DNA of 64,000 bases from Lithospermum erythrorhizon (lineage: Eukaryota > Streptophyta > Magnoliopsida > Boraginales > Boraginaceae). The notes below the pieces were generated by a model, which made no database searches, was not told the origin of the DNA, and saw only the letters and a list, made by a program, of their open reading frames with translations. Positions 1 to 13,450 of the stretch are shown here, piece after piece. How positions within the stretch are numbered: position 1 is the stretch's first letter; each line of letters opens with the position of its first letter. The stretch lies in assembly GCA_019722365.1 (NCBI GenBank), contig JADFUC010002348.1, positions 1 to 64,000 of the forward strand, read 5' to 3'. The position numbers were made by a program, and so were the translations under genes.

Positions 1-985
1 ATCATTGTACTTCGTTCCGGTGCGGCCATTGCTATTTGATGAAATGGAAAGGCCACGGTCTCAGGCGCGAATATTAGGGGAATAAGCTAAAGAACTTGAT
101 TATTCATAAATCTTGCATACCTCAATTCCCGGGTTGATTCATCCAAGTTCTGAGATATAGAAATATATTAGGTCACTAATTTGGATTGACAAAAAACATC
201 AACAAAGCAGGAGTCTCTCAATCGATTATCATCGACAAAGGTCGGACGTCCGCCCATGCGATGTCTACCACGAGCGTTGAGTGCAATGCAGCTTGAAGTG
301 GGGCTAAATCACCTAAGTCCTCTACAACAACACGGTGCTAAGACCGTTATAGTCTGAGCGGCTATAAGCTTGGAAGGGCTAAATCTCACTGCACTACAGC
401 AATGACAATTTGCTAAGGCCGTTGTAGTAAACAATAGGTAAATTAACAATGTTTATGATATCATCGCGTCCGGCTCTGTATTCTGAAGTCCCGCATGGAC
501 AAATTAGCGCGGCTGCGATCTCGGCAGGGAATTCCATGAGTCCATTCGCAAAGTTGAAGTACCTCTGGGTAATAAATGAATCATTTTAGAACCACTGACA
601 AGTCTCTAGTCAATATGGGCCGGTCAAGTCCAAGACTCAAGATCAAATTCATGGAATACGGCTGCTAAAATACGACTGGGACCGTATCAAGTCGGACCGA
701 TGCCGAGTCCGCCAATTTAGGACACATATCCAGCTCATAGGCTTCTATCCAAATCAAAATCAAATTCAAGTCAAATCCAAGCTCGAGTCAAGCTCGTGTC
801 ATTTCAGTGCAACTCTATCGAGGCCAAATCGGTCAAATGAAGCAAGCTGATCAGCGTCTGCAGTAAGTCAAGCAGCAGCAAGGAATCATAGTTTAGCAGA
901 CGGGTAGATCCTCTTGATTTGATAAAACCTGAGGAATTTTCCCCTACAGGTGGATTTTATTTTGTACCTTTAAAATAAATAATAA
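1..985 (+). repeat. Element F, left LTR (3' part only)
   Basis: This block matches 58700-59668 along its length in the same orientation. Shared stretches include the ATTATTCATAAATCTTGCAT run near 100 and 58722, the GACAATTTGCTAAGGCCGTTGT run near 407 and 58915, and the GATCCTCTTGATTTGATAAAAC region near 908 and 59590. It is read as the 3' part of the left LTR of the outermost element, cut by the window start. The right end near 985 is where similarity to the other copy fades. There are many small indels between the copies. Confidence 0.7.
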
Positions 986-3900
986 AAATTCTTGCTGCAT
1001 TCTGGTCTGGTATTAACTGCTGCGTCTAGCAGAGGATGTTTTAAGGGACTATACCAAACTCACTCTCCATGTATCAAGGATCTTTACCAAGGAGAGTCGC
1101 ATGAAACAGTCAGTTAAATGCACGAGCCACTTTCGGGGCGATCCTCGCTGACCTCTTGGGGGCTCTACGGCTAATATATTGCCTCAGGAATGGGCAGTGC
1201 AATAAAGGAGAAGCAGATAGGCACCTAATGCGGTGAGGAACCTTCTCGGCCTTGCATATAGGGACAATGATAGTGGAGCTGGTTAAACCAGGTACACCTG
1301 GGGATCTCTGATCAGTCTAGTTATTAGATTTTCAATGTTAGTTGGTAGTACACTATTGGAAGGCAAAGTAAGTTTGCACTTACAAGGTTGCAAAATTCAT
1401 GACATCAGGAGATGACTACATGTAATGCAGGAAAATGGTAGGCAGGAAAAAACGGCGAAGATGTTCTTATACAAAAAGAAATTTTCTCGGGTCGTCACAA
1501 GAGTTGAGAGAACTCAGTAAAGAAAAATTATATCATTCGGCCCGGATGGAATGATTCCAACAACTAGAAGGAGTATATCTGGGGGCAATAAAATGTCATA
1601 AAGATAAGGTCGCCCGTCTACCTTTACAAGCCACACATCGCATAGACGGTGAAATGCCTAAAGGCTATCAACCGCCCAAGTTCCAATATTTAGATGGGCG
1701 GGAACGAAAACATAACATATAGCCCACTTTATTGAGACTTACTTGACAATCTTTAAGGACTAAAGGGGATAAAATAGTCAAGCGTTAAGCTCCTGAGAAT
1801 GCGTTAACTTGATTGGGTTCAATTGGGCAGGTTTCCTCAACAAGCTTCTTTAGTACAAAAACTTCACAATTAGCATGATGGAGCTAAGCACTACAAAACA
1901 AAAAGAAAAGAGAAAGCGAGTTAGAGATTTCGTAGCCGATGGATAAGTACGAACTGAAATAAAATATAGGCTCTCGAGTCATCATCCCCATCCATTATGT
2001 GTATACAAGGCATGCCTTGGGACACAGTTTATTATGCGAGGATACTTTCCAGAAACAAGCGCGGCATGAATAAGCGTTACTTTGCAAACAAAATCTCTCT
2101 CTGTGACCTCTTTTCGAGAAGTGCAAGTATGAGCCAAAAGTAAAATACTTCTAAACTCAAAAGAAAGAAAGCATGTGACTTCCCAAGCAGCAGGCCTCCT
2201 TCTAGAACCAAAGATGAAGGCTTGATCTTGGAAAAGAAAAAGAATATGTATCTATTGTAGCTTGGGAATCTGAGAAAGAGATATCACTTTCCTTTGGGTC
2301 TAGACCTACATGTTTGATACATGACTACTTAATAGCTCACTTGAACTCCAGTCAAAAAGAAACCTACGAGGAGGCAAAAATCAGGCATGGACTAACATAG
2401 TATCATAGGATGCTAGGGCATCCCGTTGAAAAATGTTTCATATTAGCGGTGATGGATCTACCATAGAGAACTGGAGAGGGTAGAAGTCTCTTCTAACCAT
2501 ATAACCTCGCCATTTCCGGCCAGCTGAGATTATAATACTGACTTTGGAAGGCTCGTCTGAGCTTGTAGGTGACTACCGAGCGATGAAGACTACGAGCGTT
2601 AATCGTGTGTATGTGTTGGGCGGCGACAACTCAACCATTCACGAGAAGCATTAAGGGCGACGCTTCAAGTAATCTTGGAACTTTTCATCACGATGGCGAT
2701 GGAGACTTGCCACAGAAGATGGTGTTTCATAATAAGCCGCTCCATAGTAACAGGCCTTAAGCGAAAGTCGGATAAGTAGAATCTGGTAGTTGGAGCGACT
2801 CTAAACATCCTACCACTCAGTTAAAGTTGCTGAGCACATCGCTACGAGAGAAGGGTGATCCGTATTATAATTCAAGATTTTAACTTGAGGCCGAGGAGCA
2901 AACACTGGAAAGTGAGCTGCGCTTGGTGATAGAGTGGAAACCACATTATGGTTCCATCTCTTCGACACCAACGTCACATATATAATATCCTACTACTAGG
3001 AGGCTTTTGGATCCATAGTAATGTGTCCCTCGCTTTTAACGATTATTTGAAATAATGTAAAGATGGGATGGAGAAAGCAGTCAAAATTATTTACGTAAAA
3101 AGAATCTGTTGAAAATACTACAAGAAGAGGGCATAGCCGGCGGGAGCACTGGTCTCGAACATCACATGGCTTTACAGTAGGAATATCTAATTCAAGCATT
3201 CAAAAGGCTTGACCTTCCTATGACCGAAAAGGTGGTGATGACACTTTGTGACACCAAAGGAAGGACCCAAAATAGAGCATGGAACTATGGGCCCAAAACA
3301 TGTCCTCCTCCTACTAAAAAGGCTGGCTATGATACCGCTTCAGGACAAAGCAGTAAAACTACCTCTCAGTCAAATGCAACAAAATACATGGGTTGAATGG
3401 CCTTGAAAACATGATATGAAATTAGAGCGGATGGGCTGTCAAGAACTCCAACACGAGAGGTTAAATTATAAACCAAAACCACCATTGCGTGTTTTAATTA
3501 AAAGGTGACAAACCACTCCATGTGAGGTTGGAGAAAAGAAACATAAGCAATCACTTGGGGCGATACTTAGTATTATAGAGTTGGAAATCAACTGACTCCT
3601 AAAAACAAATAAAGAAATCAGTCTTCTTGACGTGGGCAAAAGTAAGGCTACAACCCAATAGGAAGAATCCGTCTTTGACGGACTTAGGGAGGGCGACCTC
3701 CCAGCCTGGAGGAATTGCTGGGAGGAAATCTCTACCGCGTTTATTTGATATAGAAGAATGAAACTTGAAAAGCGTTGGATAGGGATACCTTCAGGAAACT
3801 CACTTCGGAGGCAATGAAGGAAAGATTCATGGCCACTCTCCAGTACATATCGATGAAAAGATCGAGAAGCGGAAGAAGAAGTGTAAATTTAAAAAGGCAC

Positions 3901-5552
3901 CACTAGAAACAAAAATATTCCCTAGAGGAGGTAGCTCATGAACAAACCCTACGGGGAATCCTCGGGAGTAGCGACCCTAGCGGTGCTCAAGGAGGATTCT
4001 CGAAGCAGTATCAGATGATCCATTATCTGAGATACATCAGCGAACAAACAACGTGGAATGGTATTAGAGTGGCGCACGTGGTATCCATCGACACCCACTA
4101 GACACGGGGAATTAAATTCCAAAAGAGGAAGACATGTCGGATATAGCCTGCTTGTGACAAGCAAGTAGAAGACCACTCAAATCCTTAAGAGCTAATGAAG
4201 GAAAAATTCATGTCTGCACTTCCCGTGCTTATCGACAAGGAAGGACGAAGAAAGGGCCGCTAATATACGAGGCACGGAATCTGAGTCACAAATGCGTGGC
4301 TGCTCCTTGGAAAAGACCTAGAGGAGCAAGGTGTCCAATGTTATGTGCATGTAGACAAACCTGGCGGGACTACTCTACACCGCGGGACAAACCAAGTATT
4401 CTAGAAGACTTGCCCAAGAGTAGTGGGGACGACCCCATGAAATAATACACGTTCATGAATAGATGCTCACGGAGCAGATAAGCCCCAGACAAATGAAATA
4501 ATGTAAGTCATGACACACCTATCTTCATGAAAGAAGTTGATGGGTTGAAGAGATTTCGAAGCTTCGACAGAATTATCAAAATAAAGTACAAGATATGCGT
4601 ATTTGTTGTTGAAACACGAGTTCAAATATCCACTAAATAAGCCAGTACACTCCTGAGCATGAGGGATAAGCCTTGACCCACGAGGGAGTAAAATGCCCAC
4701 ACTAATATCATCTGAGGCTTAAACTATCAACCCGCTATTGGACGGAACAGTATACAACATGAGGATATGACCCTCCTTGATATGAGGATAAAATGTTCGA
4801 ACCCCAAACTACGTTTGAGCAGTCCCCAAGGGGCGACCACTTGGGTTATGTGAAGCAACTTGATACATATCAAGTGTAGCCATAAAACAACATCCATGTC
4901 CCTTGAAAGTTTGAGCTAAAAGATAGCCAAACCACAATCCATGATATGTACAAACATACAGGATCATCTCAGCCGGATCTAGCCTTGGAGAGGCATGCTG
5001 GCCCATGATCTGCATCAACAAGTAACCCTCGATACTCGTTGTGTCGAGGAGGTTCACGAGTGTTGCAATCACCAAGAAGTAGTTGTTCACTAAAAGCACT
5101 GGGTGCTTAACATGGGATTTAAAGGTTCAGGAGGCATGGTGCCGGGCACAGGCATGTGATGATGAGATAGGAAAGCAATGATGTCGGCTTGATCCCATAC
5201 TAATCGGACACTCTGTCGGACTAAATAAGACTAATGGAAATTATACACCTGCACGCGGATGGGGTGAAAGAGCCTTAGCGGAATCTGGCGCCCTACGAGG
5301 CATAAATAATGCCAGGAGGAGCTTGATGTCCGCGCACATTCAAACACTATCTACAAAAGCTCATAGGACTACAAGGTCCCACGATAAGCAGCGGTGTTGT
5401 CTGAGGTGATACATCAGAGATTCACACATGAGAGTTACCCGGAGGTTGAAGAAGAAATACATCCTCTAAAAATTTGAGGATCTACCTAAAACACGCAAAA
5501 GCTCTCAAGAGCCTCTAAGATATTCAAAGTACAAATATCCATTTGAATCTGA
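986..5552 (+). mobile_element. Element F, left interior, no domain recognised
   Basis: This is about 4.5 kb between the left LTR of F and the start of E. No gag, protease, reverse transcriptase, RNase H or integrase motif could be read in any frame, and the open frames are all under 100 codons. A short segment near 4803-4850 (ACTACGTTTGAGCAGTCC...) resembles one near 55694-55740 in the other half of F. A purine-rich segment near 3808-3905 is partly repeated near 4193-4250. Lineage is uncertain: large LTRs with a long, mostly non-coding interior recall the Tat/Ogre/Retand group, but that is inference only. Confidence 0.45.
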
Positions 5553-6705
5553 GACAGACCCTTGGCAGTCGACCCTCTCGAGGAGTTAGGTTCGCCGACA
5601 ACATGAACATAAGAGTTCTGCCATACAGCTTTGGACCAGAATGAAAGAAAATACAACATATTTAGATGGTGATCTAAGACAACAACAATCCCTTCTTCAC
5701 AATTCATCAATCATACAAATCTATACAACATATTTTTCTTAATACATGATTTGACATAAAACAAAATTTTAACACGACAACCTTGGGTGATTGTGAGATA
5801 TCTTAGCCACCCAAATCTCGAATCTTGATTTACCTAGACTCGTCGCCACAATTCTTCTTTGTTGACTTTTCCTAAACAATAAACAACAGGGGTCCCCAAA
5901 ATAGAAGGGTGAGCTTGTGACTCATGAATACTAAATATAGTCGTATTCAGCCACACATATAAATATGTAATATTGCATAAATACTTTCCTTACATTTTAT
6001 CATAATTACTCATATATTTAATCGACTTCTTTATGATCCTCGTAGTTTAATATCTTCCTTAATTTAATATAATCAACTTACAAAAATATTTCCATAATAA
6101 TAGATAACACTATATTATCGGCTGACTCAATACATCATAAGCAACCATAACTCTATTCCATTTAGAGTCTCATACCGCCCTAATAGAGGAAAAAATATCA
6201 TTCGTTGCCTCGCCCAAGCAAGCGAAAACCAATAAAATACAACTCATGCCTCTCTGTAGTAGGCAGACATGACGGTAGGAGGGGACCATCATTCGTTGCC
6301 TACACCAAGCAAAATCCACACAACGACTCTCCAACGTACAGCTACGCTACGTCTACACCAAGTGCCGGAACCTTCAAACTGCCGGGAGGGATCGATATCT
6401 TGACCGTCGATTCCTTTGAATACTACGGTTATAGGGTCGTGAATGCTAACAAATACCGGAACCATAGCGATCCGTTGTTCTGCGATACGTTGATCCTATA
6501 GGGGCCAAGTCGATTCTCAAGAATACGGAATATCACCTCACAATCCTGGCGCCAAATCATATCCGCTTTAGATTATATGTCGTATCATAACATCATCTTA
6601 GCCATAACCATTCTGATATCAATAATTGCCGCCATGTTATCCTCGAAAATTTCACAATACATGGAAATAACCCAATGCGCTGGCGAATTATTCATATATA
6701 TATCG
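5553..6705 (-). repeat. Element E, left LTR, segment 1
   Basis: Collinear with 23796-24950. Shared landmarks are ATACAACATATTTTTCTTAA (5727, 23956), CACACATATAAATATGTAAT (5953, 24193), GATCCTCGTAGTTTAATATC (6034, 24290) and the GACCGTCGATTCCTTTGAAT run (6401, 24721). The outer edge near 5553 is degraded. It stops at about 6705 in a TATATAT stretch, where the D composite begins, and resumes at about 19681. Confidence 0.65.
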
Positions 6706-9680
6706 TTTTGAGGGTGGGACCGAATAAAATCGATATACCGAGACTAGTATTAAATGAGTAGTAGTTTATGTAGGTTAATAATACTTTTGAAATCATTTTC
6801 ATTAACAGGACCTTATGCCATCCTAAATATCTTCCACGACCTACTATCTCTGTTCTTATCTTCATCAAAACAAAACCCATCCCATTTTCCCCTATTTGGC
6901 GGCTCCCACTGCATCGTCCACTGTCGTCCCAACTTGTAAGGTCAGTTACCTCCTCAATCTTGTTCTCGACCGGGGCCTCGCACTTTCTCATCTTCCTTTT
7001 GCATCTCCCACATCTTATCCTTGACCACTTGCTCTCACACTTCATATAGGCCAACAAAGATGTCACCTTGACCTCAAGTCACCCCGATACCCACTTCGAC
7101 TCCTGCTTTGGCTCCTTGACTTCCTTACCGTCAAGGCATCCTTCACTACATTTGCTTTCCCGGATGATATTCAATGTCGGATCGTAGTCACTTTCGAGGA
7201 AACTTCTGTCCATCTTGACTGTCTCAATTCAACTCCGGGTGGTGATATGCTAAACTCTTGTGAGTGCATGCAATATCGGCATTTAACCCAGCTAAAGTAG
7301 TGTTTCCAAATTTTCAAAGCGAAACAATGTGGCCATCATGGGTAGGATAATTCTTCTCATGGTTCTTCAATTGTCGAGATATCACGATCACCTTCCACGT
7401 TAACGCATCAATACACAGCTTTAACACGATGTGAAGCATCGTACACAACATTACCCACTGCGTTCACTTGGCGGTAGTGTCAACAACTGATGTAGTCAAT
7501 CTCCTCTTCAACTCATTGAAATAGGCATCACACTCCTGCCGCCCCCAAACAAATGGGCACCCCCTTCATGTCAGCAGTCATCGGAATTAGCGATCCAGCG
7601 AAAAGTCTTGTATGAACCATACGTAATGCCAATTTAAGCCAAGAAACTTCTGCTCGAGTCGCGCAGAGGCCTCTCGACTCATCACCGCCTTCCACGCTTT
7701 TTGTGGTCCACACTAACACACACCCTCGCCGAGATAGCATGACCAGGCGCACCTTTCCCAACCAAAATTCACACTTTGAAAACTTTATAGCGGTAAAATT
7801 GATTTACCGTAAAATTTCAATCTTTCTCGGAAATGCTGCCCGTATTTCCAGCTAAAACTCTTAAGATAGATTAGAATGTCATCAATAAACACAACACGAA
7901 CTTGTCAGAACTCCCGAAAAACACGATTCATCGAGGTCCATGAAGAAATTTCTTTGTGCATTTGTCAACAAGCGGCATCACCAAAAACTGTAGTGCCCGT
8001 ATATCTTTGTATGCAGCTTGATATTATATATGTCGTCCTCCTTAATTCTCAAGCTGGTGATATCCAGATCTCAAATCAATTTTTTGAAAACACCCTGGCA
8101 TCCTTAATGGTCAAAAGACCATCGATCCTTGGCAGCGGTACGGTTCTTGATGATAGTCACTTTGTTCAACTGCGGTATTAATCAATCTGAAAGCCTCATC
8201 GTTCCATCCTTCTTCTTGGCCAGAACAATACTGGAGAAGACCCCAGGAGAATGCTTCGGCACGATAAGCCCTTCTCCGACAACTCACGCAGCTAGTGTTC
8301 AACTCCTTCAACTTTCTATTTGGAGCCATAGATATCAAACGTCCACCGGCGCCTGAGATCCACCTGCTCCCCAGGCGTAGCCGAAGCGAGGAAGTGGGCA
8401 CGCGCTCTACTGTACCCATAAGAGGACATGCATTAGCAAAATGCCCCGGTACTGTGACATGGAGCATCACCCTCAAGTCTTGACGATCCTTAAACTTTGT
8501 GTAAGTCCCTTTACTTGATAACAACCTTGAACATGTACGTGCATTAGAACTTTGAAATACTACACAAAACCACTTACTACGCAGGAGATGCAGTATTGAA
8601 AGCCCCGAAAATGCAGGTCGAGCAAGTGCAGTATAGTGCCTTACAGGGGTCTTCAGAGGTTCTACGAAATCCACTGTAGGTACTGGCCTGTAGCTCAGGT
8701 GGCTTTCAGACTCCCTCTTTTTCACCTCTACGGATTCTATTTATGTCCCTCTACCTGTGTGGCTGCATTCTTCAGTTAAAGCGGTGTAAAGTGAACAAGA
8801 ACCCAGGTCTCTCTCTGATCATGGCTTCAGTACAGCCAGGCTCGCGATCTCTGCTGATTCGGTGGGGTACACTCCGAATCAAATGGCTGTAGTCGTTCAA
8901 GCCTCTCCTCGTACCCATTCCAATTTGTCCTCTGCTGTGGCATCCCCAGACCGGCTCCTACTCCGCCATACATATGAGTCTGAAGCAAAGTGCACGCCTA
9001 AAAGTTCACAGTCCCAGCCCCAAGTGATCGGCTTCACCTAGCCACCAAATCTTTGTGGACATGGTTCCTAACTCTAACTCCATGCAAGCTGGTACACTTT
9101 ATAAGCATCACTTTCAGCTCATCCACAAACCGCCGGTTCAAACTTATTCTCTAAGCCTGGAAATCAATCCTTGACCTCAGGTGCGGCGCTCTACAACTCG
9201 AGGGTGGTCCGCTAGCCCGGGGAAAGCTGTGTGCAATAGATGCGGATCTCCGCCTCTCGGAGTGCAGCTCTTGGGTCAGTCTTGCAAATCACTCAAATAC
9301 TCTCCAAATCCTCAGCCTCTCGACTCCTCTGCAGGAATTGCTGCCTCCTCTAGGTTGGTTGGTCACGGCTCGGCTCCTTACGCCCCCTTCCTACAGCTCA
9401 CGAGGCTGCGCCTACGATGCCACTGCGTCTGCCCGGCCTCTTCCCGTATTCGCCTGCAAATCTTTAGCCTCAGCATACTGCTACAGAAGCACCTCTGCCC
9501 ACCCAACGGGTCGCGATTCGATGCGCGAAAACTCAACTATAGGTAGCATCGTCAAGCGTTCTACGGAAAGTAAAAATAATTTGAGGCTACTTAAAGGGCT
9601 ACACAAAGAAATTTCACAGGCGTGAAGTACCTTGCGCGCGAGAGCCGGTTAAGCGGAAACCTCACGGCTCACGATGCCAT
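6706..9680 (-). pseudogene. Tekay-like gag-pol fragment, first (truncated) copy
   Basis: Minus-strand remnant of a chromovirus polyprotein, read right to left. The gag region is about 9660-8400. A zinc-knuckle remnant with GHFANACP lies at about 8405-8450. The reverse transcriptase is about 8290-7870, with SSPV, a DG.I palm start and the catalytic FIDDI at 7876-7890. RNase H is about 7500-7050. The protease is largely missing, because the knuckle lies only about 150 bp from the start of RT. The order and wording parallel the second copy at 12690-16040. It stops at 6706, at the start of the integrase region. A 204-codon open frame (8111-8725) runs across gag and RT remnants and is not an intact protein. 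Confidence 0.7.
9666..9679 (-). other. Primer-binding-site remnant (initiator tRNA-Met type)
   Basis: The plus strand reads GGCTCACGATGCCA. Its complement TGGCATCGTGAGCC is a degraded form of the TGGTATCAGAGC site used by many chromoviruses. It lies 4 bp outside the LTR that begins TGTAACC at 9684, as expected for the 5' side of a minus-strand element. It makes this LTR serve as the 5' LTR of the truncated left copy. Confidence 0.55.
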
Positions 9681-9683
9681 AAT

Positions 9684-11354
9684 TGTAACCATACTCGAGT
9701 CGTCGCCTCGGGGTTGGAATAGATCATCAGCCTTGTGTATATCGGGTCACCTACGATGGTTGACAGAAAATCACTGTTTAATTACCAATAAGCGATAGTT
9801 TGATAAAAGTAAAATAGTTGAAATGAAAACATCGACATACAAAGTTTAACCATCACGCATGACAATTCTAGCCGGGCCCAAAAGATAAAAACACACCACA
9901 ACAGCAAGTCACAAAATATTGCCCAAAAACATCTTACAATTTCCTTCCCAAAACCAAAAGTAACAATTGTTTACATCGAAATAATGAAAAAAGAGAGAAT
10001 TTGCCGGATCTAGCCACCATTTCCTTTAAATAATCACTTGAACACTATTGAAATCAAGCCTTCCAAAGGGCACTGTCAATCTGAAGTGGGAAAGGGTAGC
10101 TCGGCGGCAGTGGAAAGCAGTTACCCGTATCTGAATGAAGTATACAATAAAGGGATAACATATGCGTATGAATGCTTAATGGTAAGATAGATATACGCTT
10201 ACATATAACACAGAATTAATGCTATTTTCGAAGACATCGCCACTTGAAGTAATCATCGGAAAATAAATGCCCACATTACCTGGGTGATTAACACTACGTA
10301 ACTACCGAGCCATATTTAATCGTAATCAAACAAGTACCTAGCAAAATTTCACCCTGACACTTTAATACCCTGACCACGACTCTAAATAATTGTAAAAGTG
10401 AAACAATAACATCATATATAACAATTCATCCTTTTCCCGGCAGGCTCACCGCCCCGAACACCCAACAACGACATATCACTTCGGCGGGCTCGCGCCGAAC
10501 ACCAGCGTAAATGTCTCGCTTTCGGCGGGCTGCCGCCGAACACCCGCATCATCTGACATCACAAATATGACACACACAACAAACATACACAATAGTTTCA
10601 AAATTGTATCTATATCACACCGCAATACAACCAAATGCGTACAAAACACCTTTTTCAACGGAGATACGCTCCCACATGCCGCAACACAAATATACTCAAC
10701 ATGAATACGAGGAATACTCTCGGCGCCAAAGCATACTCAAATATTACACTAAAAACATAAATGTAGTCATACACATAATTACCCCCTCATTAAACACACG
10801 ACATGCATCAATGCGACTGCATAAAGTTTAACAATTCGCGATCTACGATACGCTGATAGGTTGGCAACCACAGACACATTGCCCGGCTAACTTGTCATCT
10901 GCTGACACCGGCATAAATACATACTTGGTGAGTGATCCCACCTTGGCTAGTACGCTGTGACGATCAATCGTTCGCGCCGTTCCGATACAGTCTTAAAGCG
11001 GCGAGGATGATGAGGAAGAAACTCCGAAAATTTTAGCTCAATGAGAGTTGAAGGAAGAAGGTGAGGGAAGAGAAAATTCAATGGTGAAACTGATTGTTGG
11101 AAGAAGGAAGAAAAGAATGGACTTTTGGGCTTATTTGATGGTTCTTAAGTGGGTTGGGCCCATTATTAAACGGTGAAAATCATGGTTTAATTCGTCGTTA
11201 CTTCTCGTTTTTAACTTATTTGAACCTTCTAACTTCAGACATTAACATTCCGCAGACATAAAATATTTAGTGGGTTCCAAATTCCACGAGGAAATAAATT
11301 TAAAATCTCATATTTTAGTTTATTTTATTTCACGATGTATTTTAGGATTTTTAC
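9684..11354 (-). repeat. Element D, left LTR (shared by the tandem units)
   Basis: It begins TGTAACC and ends TTTTTACA, and is collinear with 16057-17744. Landmarks are TTTAATTACCAATAA, AAAACATCTTACAATTTC, CAAAAGTAACAATTGTTT, CAAACAAGTACTAGC-like and TAATTACCCCC. It is followed at 11355 by TTCTACCCACCTAAC, whose complement is a purine-rich tract. That is the expected polypurine tract next to the 3' LTR of a minus-strand element. Confidence 0.7.
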
Positions 11355-11370
11355 ATTCTACCCACCTAAC
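11355..11370 (-). other. Polypurine tract of element D
   Basis: On the minus strand this reads as a purine-rich tract with AGGTGGGTAGAA directly before the LTR start TGTAAAAATCC. This is the usual site for plus-strand DNA priming. A similar string lies in element C near 27663-27680, where the flanking words (AAAAATTT..GCCCTCGAAATT) are shared. Confidence 0.5.
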
Positions 11371-11399
11371 AAAAATTTCGCCCTCGAAATTCTCAACTC

Positions 11400-12650
11400 A
11401 AAGCTACAAAAGTGAAATCAAAACAACTTGGTCATAACCTCAGGGCGAGCGATTTGCGGTAAAGGTTCACCATGTATCCTCGCCATGGCTCCAGCGTGGC
11501 TTCACCGGCTCGATGATTTCTCCGCAGAAACTTTTACGATTTCTCTTCCTTGTTCTCGGCACCTTCTCTTTCGATCCAAAGTCCTCACGATTCCCTCACT
11601 CCTTAGGTCAAGTCTACCCAGTCATCCGGCTGAAACTCTAAGATGTGCGACTAAAGCCGCATCACTTCCTCCAGCAGCGAAGACCGTACAGATACATCAT
11701 GAATTCTCTCCGATTCTCTAGGCAATGCCAAGCGTGCTCTTGCTCAGGCATCAAAATTTCAAGCGGTCTAATAATGCCGGGGACTCAAACTTCCACCTTC
11801 TCCGAACCTCGTCACACCTTCCATGGAATATCTTGAGGAAATACGAGTCCTTACCTAGAATGACAAGTACCTTTCGGCGTCGTCGGTACTTTTTTGTCCT
11901 CACGTGCCGTCCTCAAATGTTGTTGTATCCCTTTTTACCTCTATTTGTGAACTCTCACCAACTGGAGACCCATAAATCTTTCTCTCCTGCCTCGTTTCCG
12001 GCCGTAGTCCTCGGCCCATTTCAGCTTTGGTAGCGGTGATTGCCCATCCCGATGCTAACTGAAACTCTGTCCCAACTACCGGGCTTCAGCGCTAAGCTCG
12101 GCCATGTCCTCTGCTTGTCAGATCGTTCTCTCGGATAACCCATCCGTTTGAGGATGAAGCAGTCTCAATTGGACGCCGTCTAGCGCCTCACAGGAATCCT
12201 CCCAAAGGCAGTAGACCTTGCGTCCCTATCCGAGCAATACTCTCGGCACCCATGCAGTCTCGCCAACAGGTCTACATACATCTTGGACAAACTTTCGGCC
12301 CGTGATTACTTTAATGAGTGAAAATAAGGCGGTCTTAGAAGTCTATCTGATACCCAAATCAATGCAAATTTCTTTTACGAGTTCTAGGAAGCCCAGGCAA
12401 TGTCATGGTGATCTTCTCGGCGTCCACTCGGTATCGTGCTGATTTCGCAGCAACCGCGGGAAGGCTTATGGTCAATCTGGAGCACATTAACAAATCAAAC
12501 ACCTTGCTACAAAATACTGCAATTTCTTTCTTAAATTCCCGGCCCTTTGTGGTTCTCCATAAATTCGATACATTTTGTACTCTCCCCGGATGCGTATATG
12601 AGGCATTGTGAGCCTCATCCAAGATCTCCCTTTTTTTAGATTCGTGACGT
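11400..12650 (-). pseudogene. Integrase remnant of element D
   Basis: Minus-strand reading of the Ty3/gypsy integrase. The clearest part is HPQTDG at 12139-12156, followed directly by LSERTI at 12121-12138. This is the conserved segment after the second catalytic Asp in plant chromovirus integrases. Upstream on the minus strand (12400-12600) are WWxTTK-like and VPxxLL-like words of the zinc-binding and core regions. Several stops and frame changes separate these pieces. Distal parts towards 11400 are not readable as a chromodomain. Confidence 0.65.
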
Positions 12651-12689
12651 GGGAGCTGTACTCGCTCTCCTAGCGGGGAATACCATCAT

Positions 12690-13450
12690 CGCCCGTTGTA
12701 ATTTCGGTTACCTCCTCTTTAAGCCTTCTGAGCCGGGGCACCAACGCTTTAAAAATCTTCCTTTTGCATCTCTCTGTCTTATCGGCAACTTGGTCTCACT
12801 GCCTTGAAACCTAGCAAAGATCCATCACCTTCAACCTCAAAAAGTCTACCCCAATCTGCTAGCTCCCTCTTTGTCCTTGACTTCCTTTTACATTTCCGAG
12901 GCATCCGCCCACTACATTTGCTCCCGGATGATATTGATCGTCGGATAAGTAGTCTTTTCGAAACTAAATCCATCTTCATTTGCATCTCAAATTCAACTCC
13001 CTTTTGGGTAGTGATATACTTCAAACTCTTGTGTGAATTATATTGAATATCGGCATTTAACCCCCATACAAGTAGTGTCTCTCAAATTTTCAAGCCGAAA
13101 ACAATCGCAACCAACCTTCTGTGGTTCTTGATTAATAGGATGCATCGATCACCTTCCGTTAATGCGCCTAACCCACGATGTGAAGCATCGGCATACACAC
13201 TACATACCCCTCATTTTTGTGATAGTGTATGTCAGCAAGCAGTGCGCAGTCATCTCCTGCTCAAACTGAAATAGGCATCCTGGCTCCTCGCCCCCAAAAA
13301 ATGAATTTTCCATGTCAACAGTCATGGAGGCGATCAACGAAAGTCTTGTATGAACCTTACGCCCAATACCAGCTAAACCCAAGAAACTTCTCACCCCTCG
13401 GTCACACGCAGAGGCTCTCCCGACTCATCACCACTTCCTGCCTTTTGTGG
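12690..13450 (-). pseudogene. RNase H remnant of element D
   Basis: On the minus strand the RNase H entry YADASHRG-like is seen near 13170-13200. The end-of-domain words YHPGANVV are seen near 12905-12935, where chromoviruses have YHPGKANVVADALS. The open frame 12779-13024 covers this end but is shifted relative to the true frame for most of its length. The same region exists in the truncated copy at 7030-7480, where it is more damaged. Confidence 0.6.

Noticed and set aside
6205..6501. 98-codon plus-strand frame
   Set aside because: It lies in the left LTR of E, and the matching part of the right LTR (24440-24800) has stops and indels in this frame.
8111..8725. Longest open frame in the window (204 codons, minus strand) as a gene
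   Set aside because: It overlaps a gag zinc-knuckle remnant and an RT entry in one frame only because the protease region between them is deleted. It is part of a broken polyprotein.
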